A stretch of DNA of 64,000 nt from Apium graveolens (Eukaryota > Streptophyta > Magnoliopsida > Apiales > Apiaceae). Positions 33,271 to 46,566 of this stretch are shown here, piece after piece. The notes beneath the pieces were generated by a model that saw only the letters and a program-made list of their open reading frames with translations, searched no databases and was not told the DNA's origin. Every line of letters starts with the position of its first letter. The stretch's first letter is position 1. The translations under genes were made by a program, and so were the position numbers. The stretch lies in assembly GCF_009905375.1 (NCBI RefSeq), contig NC_133647.1, positions 171,102,790 through 171,166,789 of the forward strand, written 5' to 3'.

Positions 33271-36200
33271 TGTTACGACCGGCATTTTATGTAATATTAT
33301 TTGTGGATTGGGTATAATATTAAAGTCAAATGAAAATATATTCAATGATTGTACGCTAGTGTGAGTGAAAATTTCTGCATTATAAATTTGCTTTGTGTAG
33401 TATATGATTTTTCAAAGCAAGAGTTTATTTAATTTCTTTATTTTTGATTTATAAGGAATATTCTAAGCTTTGGAAAATTTTTCTTTTAAAAGGTATTTTG
33501 TTCACAAATTTTGAAAATGATTTTATAAAGTCTCTAAAAATCCAAGTTAATTTATGGTATAAATTTTATAATTTTTGAACTTGTATTTTATTTTATAAAA
33601 ATAAATCTTTATAAATTTTATTTGTTATAATTAGCAAATTACATGGCTACCCTTGCATGCAAATACTCTTCCAATTCAATTAAGGGGCAAGGAAGACATT
33701 TCCAACCCCACTCACTTTCATTCTACTAACCAAATTACCACTTTACCCTTACATGCAAATCTACCTAACTATATTGGAAGGTTACTCTTGTAAAATCTCA
33801 AATCCACTCACTTTTGGCCAAATAAAAACCAAACTAACATGATTATTACTCCACATTCACCCCACCATTTCCACACTCCTCCTTTCCTCCCCCTCCTCTC
33901 GGCTCTCCCCTCTCCTCTCGGCTTTTTGGCCGAAGCCATACCCCCTCCCTTTTCTTCATTCTTCATTCAAGCTCCCACTTTGCAATCAAGTAAATGTTAC
34001 TTCCTATATCTTGATCATACATAATTCAAAGAGTGATGAGTGAAAAGTTTAAGTTTAAAGGTTACATGTAAAGGTTTTAGTGAAACTCAAAATACAATCT
34101 TGATTCTTATGGATTTAAGGTTGTTTTTGAGAGGACTACAAGGAATGGATAAATGCCAAGTCTTGAGAGGTAAACTCTTGATGATTAAATGGCCATTCCC
34201 ATCCATTTCATTCGGCCATGACCATATGGGAGCCGAATGAATGATCCTTGAAATCATTCTTGTTATTTTGATCAATTTTTGCATGTTTATGTGATAATGA
34301 CCTGAATTTTGTGGTGAAATTTTGATAAAACTCCTTGCATGCTAAGTGATCATCTAGGTATACCTTATTCTAGGCTTGCATGTCAATTTTAAGATGGAAT
34401 ATATGTAGAAAATGTGTTGTTTTGGTTTGAAAAACCAGAAGGCATGCATGCATGAGGATTTCTCTTAGAATGTTGTAAGATTTTGATCATTTGGAAAGAT
34501 TTTGTTAGTAAGCCTTAATTTCAGTAGGTATAATGTGTTAATATTGATTTATGCTTCTTGTTGCATGGTAATAATTCATTATTATCTTTTATAAAAAATG
34601 CATACCTTGTTGTTTCAAAAGCATGAAGATTTGTGATTTGTGAAGTGTAGATTCTCTTGTTTTGCCATAATTGTACTTAAGGTAAGGATGATCTCACCAA
34701 GGTTATTTTGATAATAAGGGAGTTATTTCAGTAGAATACCATGTTTAAGTCTTGGTTTGAGTATTGGGTTGTTGGTAGTTGAGTTTGTCAAGTCAAAACC
34801 TTGGAGAAATGAGAGTTATAGTTTCTGCAGAAAATCAGTTTAGTACCCTGAGGTTTAGAGTGAGTTTTGACCATGTCATTGGTGTGCACTTTGAGGCCCA
34901 AGCTACCAGAAGTTAGTATTGGGAGTATATAAAAGGTTTTAGGAGTTGGTTAGAGGTTTGCATGTCATTTAGTTAGGTGCACAAGTAGAATAACCAAATC
35001 TGTCCAGCAGGGGACAGTTTTGTTGCAACTTAGAAATAGGGAGATTTGACCATGTCATGGGTAGGCCCTCATTAGGCCCAATTGGGCCTTAGTTAGAGGG
35101 AGTGTCAGAGAAGTTTTTCCAACCATAGTTTATAGTATATGAGTTAGAACCATGTGTCACAAGTTAATTCAAGTCAGGGCATTTTCTGCCCAGAAAAACA
35201 GGGGAACCTTGGACTTTTAGCTTAGGCCCAAGAAGGCCCAAGCCAGGCCCTTGAGCCACATCAAGTTTGTGAGATGCCCTTAGGTCAGGAGAGTCTTGTG
35301 TAAAAGTTTTGAAGGAAAACCTGTAGTTTAAGAGTGCCTAATGCACTCAAGAAACTATAGTTATCATTCTGAAATTTGCACCAGTGAGCACTATCACTTA
35401 TCACATAGTTTTAGAACACTTAGAAGTGAGTATTAGGTCGACCACCATAGTTGTAAGATAGTATAAGGTCAGTAGAGCAAAAGGCACAAGTGAGGGTCAA
35501 TAGGTTTTGGATAATTTAGGAAAGACACATCGAGTTAGGAAGCCAAAATTTGAAGACTTTGTCTAGTTTAGCGACCAAGTGACTTAAGTTGTGAGTCGAG
35601 ATCATCCAAGCCTAGTGTTGCATTATGGTGTTATTTGGTATTAATATACGATATGTGATTATGTGGCTACGTGTGTACATTTAAAATATAAAGGTGGATA
35701 TAAATTAAGTGCATATAGGCCTAAGTGCCATCCGTGTTTAATTTCGGGTTGTAAATAGGTTAAGATGGTAAGAATATATTATAATGAGGATTATTATTAT
35801 TTATGTAGGATCTCGAGAGGAGGGAAAACTTGCCATAAAAGTCGAGTGAAGCTCCAGTTGCTCCTACCAGTCAGACCAGACCAGCCTATCTCAAGGCAAG
35901 TGATTCAACTTGACCTTCATATTTACTATAAACAGTTCATATTTATGGATGCAATTATCCTGAGTCATTTTGATATGTTTAAATCAAGCGTATCTCTCGC
36001 TTATCTTTGAATTACATAGAGATGCCATGAACCCTCAAGTATATATTGCAAGTAGTTCAAAAGTCTTTTCATGATAGTTAAATGCCATGATAAAATAAAG
36101 AGTTGTTATATTACTTGATTGATCCTCTTGATTAACATGATGATGATTCATAAGTATTGATATCTCATCCTGATACTTGAACCCCTATAGAACCTTACCT

Positions 36201-37273
36201 TGAACTTTGATAGTCAGAAACTTACCAACATGATTCCTCATTGATTGATACCCTCTTTCCTATCCTAAAGCTTGACAATTCTGATATATACATTCATCCT
36301 GAGCTAGAGATCATTACCTTAACACCCATAGTATTCGTGAAGCTTATCTTCTTAATGATCCAACACCTGTACCTTGACGAGAAACCATTGCTTTAAGCCC
36401 AGTTTGGCATTACCCCTTCATATTATCCATTAGTCTCACCATATTTTCCTGTCCAAGTTCTGACATATGAAAACCTTTTGGTTACCCTAATAGAGTAAAG
36501 TTTTGTGAATCATGGCCCTGAGATTTAGTACCATATTTCCCATGTTTCGAGTTAATCTATAATCCCTTAATAAAAATATTTACTGTTAAAAGAGATTTTG
36601 TTACAATTCGGCATCAGCTTTTGAAATAAATAAAATATGGGTTTTCAGTCCCAAAGGGGGATAAATGTTTTCTTGAATAGTGGATCTGGACTGAGACGCG
36701 AGTCCTTTCCACACTTATATTAGGCTTAAAAGTTGCCTAGGGATTCCCGTTAATGTTTTAGAACCCAGCGAGGTTCGGGATTACTTCGCGGCTGATCACC
36801 GGCTGTAATCCGTAGCGTCATAAAATGATTTTGATTAAGACATGATTTTAAAATTATTTTGATGCAAGCAAAATGATGCCATCTCACATAGTTTTATCTC
36901 TCGTTATCATTAGTTATGTCTTCCCATTGTCATTCTTAAAAGTATATCTCAATTTATGTTTTGTGTCGTACTGTTAGCACTTGTTGAGCATTTGGCTCAC
37001 TCCTTGCTTTATCCTGATATTACAGCTAGCAGCTATGGTTAGATTCAAGCAGACTGCCCGTAAGACCTGTGATGCTGATGCTTATGTTCGAGCTCAGGTA
37101 GAATAAGTAATAATAGTTGTGTGAGGACTCGGTATTTATAATCAGATGTAATAGTTGGTAGTGTTGGGCTGTTCCAAACCCTAAACTGTAAGATCTTGGA
37201 GTTGGTTGTGTATTCTTCATTAAAATGATGTAATAGCTATATTTATTTTGCTGTTTAAGTTGGGGGTGTGACA
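33271..37273 (+). repeat. 5' LTR of gypsy element A
   Basis: 4003 bp, TGTTACGACC...GGGTGTGACA. A C/T-rich stretch at about 33860-33990 is probably near the transcript start. The remainder has no supported gene. It keeps a 163-bp segment (about 34315-34480) that is missing from the 3' LTR. Confidence 0.95.
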
Positions 37274-37278
37274 GGTTT

Positions 37279-37290
37279 TGGTATCAGAGC
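37279..37290 (+). other. Primer binding site, initiator Met tRNA (element A)
   Basis: TGGTATCAGAGC five bases after the LTR end. Confidence 0.93.
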
Positions 37291-37354
37291 TACGGTTTAG
37301 AGTCCCTGGACAGCCCAAATAGGTTATAGGATTTGTGTGTAGGTTATAGATATT

Positions 37355-37767
37355 ATGCGAGAGAGTAGGTTAAGTAAATTATTATTAATACTCCTCTTAT
37401 TGGTTGTCAGCAAAGGGCGCATTCCTCGTCATCCTCTGGGTCGGACGACACTATTGCTTTCTCCTTGTATGCTGAGTTGAGGCGCGAGTTCGACATGCTT
37501 CAGGGCAAGTACGACCGACTGATAGACCGACTGAAGAACGTGTATCCAGATAGCCGAAACTACGAAGGGAAGCCCAAGGAGCAGATGACTGCGAGACTTG
37601 AGACCTTGGTTCAGTACGTCAACACTAAGCTTGAGGAGATGTCAGCGCACCGGGACCGCACCAGCCAGTATGTCATTCAGATGGTGGCGGATGAGCTCCA
37701 GAGCATTGTGAAGACGCTTCGAGAGGAAAAGATTACCAAACCCCGTTCGGATGGAGTGGAGCCTTAG
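37355..37767 (+). pseudogene. Small ORF ahead of gag (element A), frameshifted early
   Basis: Between primer site and gag, an ATG at 37355 opens a frame that matches the 137-codon ORF of element B (57288-57701). One T is missing near 37380, which shifts the first part; from 37465 the frame is open to 37767. The visible protein is hydrophilic and helical (YAELRREFDMLQGKYDRLID and NTKLEEMSAHRDRTSQYVIQ), probably a short coiled coil, and ends in a basic tail. No known domain is recognised. Coding is supported by conservation in both elements, where changes are mainly conservative. It is not part of gag, which starts 310 bases later. Confidence 0.6.
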
Positions 37768-38078
37768 TTCTTTCCATTTACCTTTCATGTTGTTGTACTA
37801 TCAGACTCTGTGGAATCCCCAGTTGTTTCCGTTTTTCCTTTAAATAAGCCTGTTATTCCTAGAAACAGACTATGTCCCAATCCTATGCACTGCAACCTTT
37901 AAAATTTCAATAATTATGTGTTATTGTTCCATTTGCTCTCAACTGTTATTTTATGTTTTTATCATCATATCTGCTTAATTTGGAAACTTGACCCCATATG
38001 TAAATGAGAATGCCATGCGAAACCCTCGAATCATTTTATCATTCATATCTGTTTTGACACAACTCTTATTTCAGGATC

Positions 38079-39428
38079 ATGCCTCCCAAAAAGAAGAACC
38101 CAACAACCACCTCCACCACAGACCCAAATATTCTTCGACTACTGGAAACCTTGCAACAGCAAACCAATGTTATAGCTCAACAACAACTAACTCTTCAACA
38201 ACGAATTGAAAACCAAGATAACCGTGAGCCACACCAACCACCTGAACCACCAGTACCACCTAGACAAATTGTCATTTTCAAGGCTTTTCAGAATGTGAAT
38301 CCACCTGCATTTCATGATACCACTGATCCAGTGATAGCTAACACATGGATCAAGGAGATGGAAAGGGCTTTTGAGTTGGTACAGTTAGGAGACGATCAGA
38401 AGACGCCGTATGCTACATACTTCTTGAAAGGAGAAGTTATCTATTGGTGGGAATCAGTAAAGGCTATGGAAGTCACTCAGCAGGTTTCTTGGGAGAGATT
38501 TAAGAAGTTATTTCTGGACAAGTATTACCCTAAGTACATGCAGAATCAGATGGAGCTAAAATTTCTGGAGTTGAAGCAAGGGAACATGACTGTATTGGAG
38601 TATGAGAAGAAGTTCACTGAGTTGTCAAGGTTTGTGACAAAGTATACCAGCACTGAGGAGGAAAAAGCAAAGAAATTCCAGCAAGGATTGGAGCCTTGGA
38701 TCAGAGATAGGGTGGCTATGTTTGAGCTTGAAACTTATGCGGGAGTAGTACAGAAAGCTGCCCTGATTGAGAATAATGGGATGCAGTCAAGGAAAGAGAG
38801 GGATAACAAGAAGAGGAAGGTTCCATTTTATGGAGAAAAGTCTGAAGCCGGAAGTTCGCAAGATCGGAATATAAAGAGGATTGGTTTCCAGAAGGGCGGA
38901 AATTTTCAAAAGAAGGGAAATTTGGGCAAAAGGCAAGAATCAAAAGGGAACAACCAGGCAAGCCAAAGGCAAGTTGGAGAAAACAGGTTCCAGAGACCGG
39001 AATGCAAGCACTGTGGAAGAAGGCACCCCGGAGTATGCAATAAGCTGAGCATGACCTGTTATAGGTGCAATCAGAAGGGACATTTGGCGAATGAGTGCAA
39101 GATGCCGAAGCCAGGAGTTATGTGCTACAAGTGTGGGAAGACTGGACACATGGCTAGGGAGTGTAAGGCAACAGGACCAGTCAAAGCTCTGATGAATGTG
39201 GCAAGTACTAGTGCGAGTGTGCCAGTTGAGGTATTGGCATTACCTCCACCACCGAAACCAACCCCACAAGCAACAACAAGGACATTTGATTTGAAGATGA
39301 AGGATGCTGTACAGAATTCGGAGGTGATAGCAGGTACACTTTTACTCAATAATGTTAAAGCTAAAGTATTGATTGATTCGGGAGCAACAAGATCTTTCAT
39401 ATCAGAATCTTTTGTTGATAAGCTCTAA
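38079..39428 (+). pseudogene. Gypsy gag and protease start (element A)
   Basis: Start ATG at 38079, MPPKKK. After a Gln-rich N-terminus comes the gag fold ([20 protein letters not shown], about residues 75-95; [20 protein letters not shown]). Three zinc fingers follow: a [12 protein letters not shown] variant, [14 protein letters not shown] and CYKCGKTGHMAREC (about residues 307-365). The protease active site [12 protein letters not shown] is near residue 430. The frame ends early at a TAA (39426-39428) where element B has CAA (Gln). Gag packages the RNA; protease matures the polyprotein. Confidence 0.92.
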
Positions 39429-42400
39429 TGTGATAAAATGGTTATGAGTGAGGTAGTAAATATGGTAATTGCGAACCAAAAGAAGATTCCTGTGAATCAA
39501 TTTTGTCCAAAGTGTGAGATTGATATTTCAGGGTATAAGTTCTCAGCCGACTTGATACTCTTCAAGTTGGGAGAGTTTGATATAATTTTAGGAATGGATT
39601 GATTAGGAGAGAATAGCGCTCAGATAAATTTTAAGACCAAGAGAGTGTATTTAAAGACGAAGAGTGGAGAGAAGGTAGTATTTAAGGGGCAGAGGCAAGA
39701 GCAACTATTTCTTACAATTGTTCAGGCTAAGAAGTTACTTAGAAAAGGTTGTGAGTCGTTCCTAGCATATGTAGTGGATTCAGATAGAGGCAGCCCCAGC
39801 ATGGAAGAAATTCCTGTAGTTAACGAGTTCCCCGATGTGTTTCCCGACGAACTACCAGGCTTACCACCAGATAGACAAATTGAGTTCGAGATCAACCTTG
39901 TTCCAGGCACAGAACCAGTTTCAAAGGACCCGTATAGGATGGCACCAGCAGAAATGAAAGAGTTGGCAAGCCAGCTACAAGAATTATTGGATAAGAGAGT
40001 GATACGACCAAGTACGTCGCCATGAGGAGCACCTGTTCTGTTTGTAAAGAAGAAAGATGGGAGTATGCGACTATGCATAGATTATCGGGAGTTGAATAAG
40101 GTAACGATCAAGAACCGCTACCCGCTACCAAGGATAGATGACCTTTTTGATCAGTTGAAGGGAGCAAAATGCTTTTCGAAGATTGATTTGAGATCGGGAT
40201 ACCATCAATTAAAGATCAAAGAAGAAGATATTCCCAAGACCGCATTCAGGACCAGATATGGGCATTATGAATTCCTAGTAATGCCGTTTGGATTGACCAA
40301 CGCTCCGGCCGCATTTATGGATCTGATGAATCGAGTATTTAAGAAGTATTTGGACAAATTTGTCTTGGTATTCATTGATGACATCCTTATTTATTCTAAG
40401 TCGGAAGAAGAACATAAGCAGCACCTCTAGATAGCATTGGAGATACTCCGACAAGAGAAGTTGTATGCCAAGTTTACCAAATGTGAGTTTTGGTTAAAGG
40501 AAGTTTAATTTTTGGGGCATGTTATTGGAAATGAGGGAGTTAAAGTGGATCCGGCAAAGATTGAGGCAGTTATGAGTTGGGAGAGGCCAAAGACTCCTAC
40601 GGAAGTGCGAAGTTTTCTAGGATTGGCCGGATACTATAGAAGATTCGTCAAGGATTTCTCGAAGATCGCCACGCCATTGACCAAGTTAACCAGAAAGAAT
40701 CAAAAGTTTGAATGGAGTGCAGAATGTGAAGATAGCTTTCAAGAGTTAAAGCAGAAGTTCGTAACAGCTCCGGTGTTGGTACTTCCAGATGATCAAGGGA
40801 ATTTTGTAATATTCAGCGACGCTTCACATAAGGGTTTGGGTTGTGTGTTGATGCAACACAGTAAAGTGATCGCATATGCGTCAAGACAGTTGAAGCCGCA
40901 TGAGTTAAAGTACCCGACGCATGACTTGGAACTAGCCGCCATAGTGTTCGCACTCAAGATCTGGAGACATTACCTCTATGGAGAGAAGTGTGAAATCTAT
41001 ACGGATCACAAGAGTTTAAAGTACATTTTTACTCAGAAAGAGCTCAATATGAGGCAGAGGAGATGGCTGGAATTGATCAAGGACTATGACTGTTCGATAA
41101 ATTACCATCCTGGAAAGGCGAACGTAGTGGCCGATGCTCTGAGTAGGAAGACGAGATTGAATATGATGATAACATCAAAAGAGTTATCTGAAGAAATCAA
41201 AAGATTGGAATTGGAACTTTGTGCTTATGGAAAAGTCGAGGAAGTTTGTCGTGCAATGACCTTTCAGCCAACACTAGTGGAAAAGATAAAGAAGTGTCAA
41301 GAGGAAGTAATGGAAAAAGAGAAGAATCAGTTATCTGGAGAGGAGATTAATACTCAAAGGGATGAGCAAGGGATACTAAGGTTTTCATCCAGAATATGGA
41401 TTCCCCATGTACCTAAATTAAAGAATGAGATTTTGCAAGAAGCCCACAATTCGAAATTTTCAATCCACCCGGGAAGCACCAAGATGTATCGAGACTTAAA
41501 GAAGAACTTTTGGTGGCCAAATATGAAGCGAGACGTGGCAGAATGGGTTGCGAAGTGCTATACTTGTCAGAAAGTAAAGGCAGAACATCAACGACCAAGA
41601 GGATTAATTCAGCCCCTGAAGATTCCAGAATGGAAATGGGAAAATATCGCTATGGACTTTATAGTAGGACTACCGCGAACGAAATCCGGGCATGACGCAA
41701 TATGGGTTATAATTGATCGTCTTACGAAGTCGGTGCATTTCCTTCCAATAAACGAGAAGTCGTCACTGGACAAGTTGGTTCATCTGTATGTGCGCGAAAT
41801 CGTACTAAGGCCTGGAGTACCCGTATCAATAGTTTCAGACAGAGATCCCCGATTTAACTCGAGATTCTGGAAGCAATTTCAGGAATGTCTTGGCACGAAG
41901 TTGAATATGAGCACGGCGTACTACCCGCAGACTGATGGTCAGAGTGAAAGGACAATTCAAACAATTGAAGACATGTTGCGCAGTTGTGCAATCGATTTTG
42001 CAGGAAGTTGGGATGACCATTTGCCGTTGATTGAATTCTCTTACAACAACAGCTATCATTCCAGTATCGGCATGCCACCATACGAAGCTTTGTACGGGCG
42101 AAAATGTAGATCACCAATAAGTTGGGATGAAGTGGGAGAAGGAAGAATTCTCGGCTCGGAATTGGTACAACAGTTGCATGACTCGGTCAAGTTAATTCAG
42201 AAAAGGTTGCTTGCTGCTCAAGATAGACAGAGGAAGTATGCGGATCCAGCGCGTAAGGACGTTCAATTCCAAATTGGCGAAGCTGTGTTGCTGAAGGTGT
42301 CACCTAGAAAAGGGTTGATGAGATTTGGCAAGAAAGGGAAGTTAGCACCTAGATACATAGGTCCTTTTGAGATTTTGAGTCAAGTAGGAAAGGTGGCCTA

Positions 42401-42692
42401 CGAGTTGGCCTTACCACCTCAGTATCGGTATGTGCATAATGTGTTCCATGTGTCGTTGCTTAAGAAGTACAATCCTGACGCTAGCCATGTGATAGAATAT
42501 GAACCTGTAGAAATTCAGGCAGACCTGTCATTTGTGGAGCAACCGGTTAAAATACTCGACTGGCAAGTAAAGAGTCTTAGGAATAAGTCGGTAAAGTTAG
42601 TAAAAGTGCTTTGGAGGAACCCTAAGGTCGAAGAATCGACTTGGGAGTTAGAGTCTGATATGCGTTTCTGGCATCCTCATCTTTTCTCTTAG
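39429..42692 (+). pseudogene. Gypsy pol with chromodomain (element A), four internal stops
   Basis: Same frame as gag. RT has [46 protein letters not shown] and the catalytic FIDDILIYS (about 40370). RNase H has [24 protein letters not shown] and [11 protein letters not shown]. The integrase zinc finger H...H...CYTC (about 41450-41580) is followed by the core residues D (AMDFIVGLP), D (VSDRDPRF) and E ([12 protein letters not shown]). A GPF/Y module ([16 protein letters not shown]) and a C-terminal chromodomain-like region ([18 protein letters not shown]) complete it. Stops are TGA 39600, TGA 40023, TAG 40428 and TAA 40506. From 40512 to 42692 the frame is open. Chromodomain integrases guide insertion to heterochromatin in this clade. 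Confidence 0.92.
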
Positions 42693-42713
42693 ATTCTGGG
42701 GACAGAATCCCTT

Positions 42714-42726
42714 AAGGGGGAGAGGA
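42714..42726 (+). other. Polypurine tract of element A
   Basis: AAGGGGGAGAGGA directly before the 3' LTR, preceded by the palindrome CCCTTAAGGG. Confidence 0.9.
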
Positions 42727-45700
42727 TGTTACGATCGGCATTTTATGTAATATTATTTGTGGATTGGGTATAATATTAAAGTCAAATGAAAATATATTCA
42801 ATGATTGTACGCTAGTGTGAGTGAAAATTTCTGCATTATAAATTTGCTTTGTGTAGTATATGATTTTTGAAAGCAAGAGTTTATTTAATTTCTTTATTTT
42901 TGATTTATAAGGAATATTCTAAGCTTTGGAAAAAATTTCTTTTAAAAGGTATTTTGTTCACAAATTTTCAAAATGATTTTATAAAGTCTCTAACAATCCA
43001 AGTTAATTTATGGTATAAATTTTATAATTTTTGAACTTGTATTTTATTTTATAAAAATAAATCTTTATAAATTTTATTTGTTATAATTAGCAAATTACAT
43101 GGCTACCCTTGCATGCAAATACTCTTCCAATTCAATTAAGGGGCAAGGAAGACATTTCCAACCCCACTCACTTTCATTCTACTAACCAAATTACCACTTT
43201 ACCCTTGCATGCAAATCTACCTAACTATATTGGAAGGTTACTCTTGTAAAATCTCAAATCCACTCACTTTTGGCCAAATAAAAACCAAACTAACATGATT
43301 ATTACTCCACATTCACCCCACCATTTCCACACTCCTCCTTTCCTCCCCCTCCTCTCGGCTCTCCCCTCTCCTCTCGGCTTTTTGGCCGAAGCCATACCCC
43401 CTCCCTTTTCTTCATTCTTCATTCAAGCTCCCACTTTGCAATCAAGTAAATGTTACTTCCTATATCTTGATCATACATAATTCAAAGAGTGATGAGTGAA
43501 AAGTTTAAGTTTAAAGGTTGCATGTAAAGGTTTTAGTGAAACTCAAAATACAATCTTGATTCTTATGGATTTAAGGTTGTTTTTGAGAGGACTACAAGGA
43601 ATGGATAAATGCCAAGTCTTGAGAGGGAAACTCTTGATGATTAAATGGCCATTCCCATCCATTTCATTCGGCCATGACCATATGGGAGCCGAATGAATGA
43701 TCCTTGAAATCATTCTTGTTGTTTTGATCAATTTTTGCATGTTTATGTGATAATGACTTGAATTTTGTGGTGAAAATTTGATCATTTGGAAAGATTTTGT
43801 TAGTAAGCCTTAATTTCAGTAGGTATAATGTGTTAATATTGATTTATGCTTCTTGTTGCATGGTAATAATTCGTGATTATCTTTCATAAAAATGCATACC
43901 TTGTTGTTTCAAAAGCATGAAGATTTGTGATTTGTGAAGTGTAGATTCTCTTATTTTGCCATAATTGTACTTAAGGTAAGGATGATCTCACCAAGGTTAT
44001 TTTGAGAATAAGGGAGTTAGTTCAGTAGAATTCCATGTTTAAGTCTTGGTTTGAGTATTGGGTTGTTGGTAGTTGAGTTTGTCAAGTCAAAACCTTGGAG
44101 AAATGAGAGTTATAGTTTCTGCAGAAAATCAGTTTAGTACCCTGAGGTTTAGAGTGAGTTTTGACCATGTCATTGGTGTGCACTTTGAGGCCCAACCTAC
44201 CAGAAGTTAGTATTGGGAGTATATAAAAGTTTTTAGGAGTTGGTTAGAGGTTTGCATGTCATTTGGTTAGGTGCACAAGTAGAATAACCAAATCTGTCCA
44301 GCAGGGGACAGTTTTGTTACAACTTAGAAATAGGGAGATTTGACCATGTCATGGGTAGGCCCTCATTAGGCCCAATTGGGCCTTAGTTAGAGGGAGTGTC
44401 AGAGAAGTTTTTCCAACCATAGTTCATAGTATATGAGTTAGAACCATGTGTCACAAGTTAATTCAAGTCAGGGCATTTTCTGCCCAGAAAAACAGGGGAA
44501 CCTTGGACTTTTAGCTTAGGCCCAAGAAGGCCCAAGCCAGGCCCTTGAGCCACATCAAGTTTGTGAGATGCCCTTGGGTCAGGAGAGTCTTGTGTAAAAG
44601 TTTTGAAGGAAAACTTGTAGTTTAAGAGTGCCTAATACACTCAAGAAACTATAGTTGTCATTCTGAAATTTGCACCAGTGAGCACTATCACTTATCACAT
44701 AGTTTTAGAACACTTAGAAGTGAGTATTAGGTCGACCACCATAGTTGTAAGATAGTATAAGGTCAGTAGAGCAAAAGGCACAAGTGAGGGTCAATAGGTT
44801 TTGGATAATTTAGGAAAGGCACATCGAGTTAGGAAGCCAAAATTTGAAGACTTTGTCTAGTTTAGCGACCAAGTGACTTAAGTTATGAGTCGAGATCATC
44901 CAAGCCTAGTGTTGCATTATGGTGTTATTTGGTATTAATATATGATATGTGATTATGTGGCTACGTGTGTACATTTGAAATATAAAGGTGGATATAAATT
45001 AAGTGCATATAGGCCTAAGTGCCATCCGTGTTTAATTTCGGGTTGTAAATAGGTTAAGATGGTAAGAATATATTATAATGAGGATTATTATTATTTATGT
45101 AGGATCTCGAGACGAGGGAAAACTTGCCATAAAAGTCGAGTGAAGCTCCAGTTGCTCCTACCAGTCAGACCAGACCAGCCTATCTCAAGGTTGTGATTCA
45201 ACTTGACCTTCATATTTACTATAAACAGTTCATATTTATCGATGCAATTATCCTAAGTCATTTTGATATGTTTAAATCAAGCGTATCTCTCGCTTATCTT
45301 TGAATTACATAGAGATGCCATGAACCCTCAAGTATATATTGCAAGTAGTTCAAAAGTCTTTTCATGATAGTTAAATGCCATGATAAAATAAAGAGTTGTT
45401 ATATTACTTGATTGATCCTCTTGATTAACATGATGATGATTCCTAAGTATTAATATCTCATCCTGATACTTGAACCCCTATAGAACCTTACCTTGAACTT
45501 TGATAGTCAGAAACTTACCAACATGATTCCTTATTGATTGATACCCTCTTTCCTATCCTAAAGCTTGACAATTCTGATATATACATTCATCCTGAGCTAG
45601 AGATCATTACCTTAACACCCATAGTATTCGTAAAGCTTATCTTCTTAATGATCCAACACCTGTACCTTGACGAGAAACCATTGCTTTAAGCCCAGTTTGG

Positions 45701-46566
45701 CATTACCCCTTCATATTATCCATTAGTCTCACCATATTTTCATATCCAAGTTCTGACATATGAAAACCTTTTGGTTACCCTAATAGAGTAAAGTTTTGTG
45801 AATCATGGCCCTGAGATTTAGTACCATATTTCCCATATTTCGAGTTAATCTATAATCCCTTAATAAAAATATTTACTGTTAAAAGAGATTTTGTTACAAT
45901 TCGGCATCAGCTTTTGAAATAAATAAAATATGGGTTTTCAGTCCCAAAGGGGGATAAATATTTTCTTGAATAGTGGATCTGGACTGAGACGCGAGTCCTT
46001 TCCACACTTATATTAGGCTTAAAAGTTGCCTAGGGATTCCCGTTAATGTTTTAGAACCCAGCGAGGTTCGGGATTAATTCGCGGCTGATCACCGGCTGTA
46101 ATCCCTAGCGTCATAAAATGATTTTGATTAAGACATAATTTTAAAATTATTTTGATGCAATCAAAATGATGCCATCTCACATAGTTTTATCTCTCGTTAT
46201 CATTAGTTATGTCTTCCCATTGTCATTCTTAAAAGTATATCTCAATTTATGTTTTGTGTCGTACTGTTAGCACTTGTTGAGCATTTGGCTCACTCCTTGC
46301 TTTACCCTGATATTACAGCTAGCAGCTATGGTTAGATTCAAGCAGACTGCCCGTAAGACCTGTGATGCTGATGCTTATATTTGAGCTCAGATAGAATAAG
46401 TAATAATAGTTGTGTGAGGACTCGGTATTTGTAATCAGATGTAATAGTTGGTAGTGTTGGGCTGTTCCAAACCCTAAACTGTAAGATCTTGGAGTTAGTT
46501 GTGTATTCTTCATTAAAATAATGTAATAGCTATATTTATTTTGCTGTTTAAGTTGGGGGTGTGACA
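42727..46566 (+). repeat. 3' LTR of gypsy element A
   Basis: 3840 bp, near-identical to the 5' LTR but lacking 163 bp near 43775, apparently lost between two copies of TTTGAT. Confidence 0.95.

Larger units (their letters stand above)
33271..46566 (+). mobile_element. Chromoviral (Tekay-like) gypsy element A, full length
   Basis: A 13,296-bp Ty3/gypsy element with LTRs 33271-37273 and 42727-46566, PBS, an extra small ORF, gag-pro, pol with a C-terminal chromodomain-like region, and PPT. The 5-bp duplication gtaga flanks it (33266-33270 and 46567-46571). Five nonsense changes break gag-pol. The very long LTRs and the pol C-terminus point to the Tekay/Del clade. It lies in the last exon of a PLATZ pseudogene. 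In the first 300 bases of the two LTRs I count about 6 differences, so the insertion is fairly recent. Confidence 0.95.

Noticed and set aside
33839..34024. Small open frame repeated in all four A/B LTRs (33839-34024, 43295-43480 plus; 51540-51749, 61024-61233 minus)
   Set aside because: It lies in a C/T-rich leader-like stretch, the peptide is low complexity, and the frame differs between A and B. LTR repetition alone explains the multiple copies.
41835..42117. Cys-rich open frames on the minus strand across the integrase of A (and mirror frames in B at 52931-53216)
   Set aside because: Antisense shadows of the conserved integrase codons; mirrored in both copies only because the sense strand is conserved.
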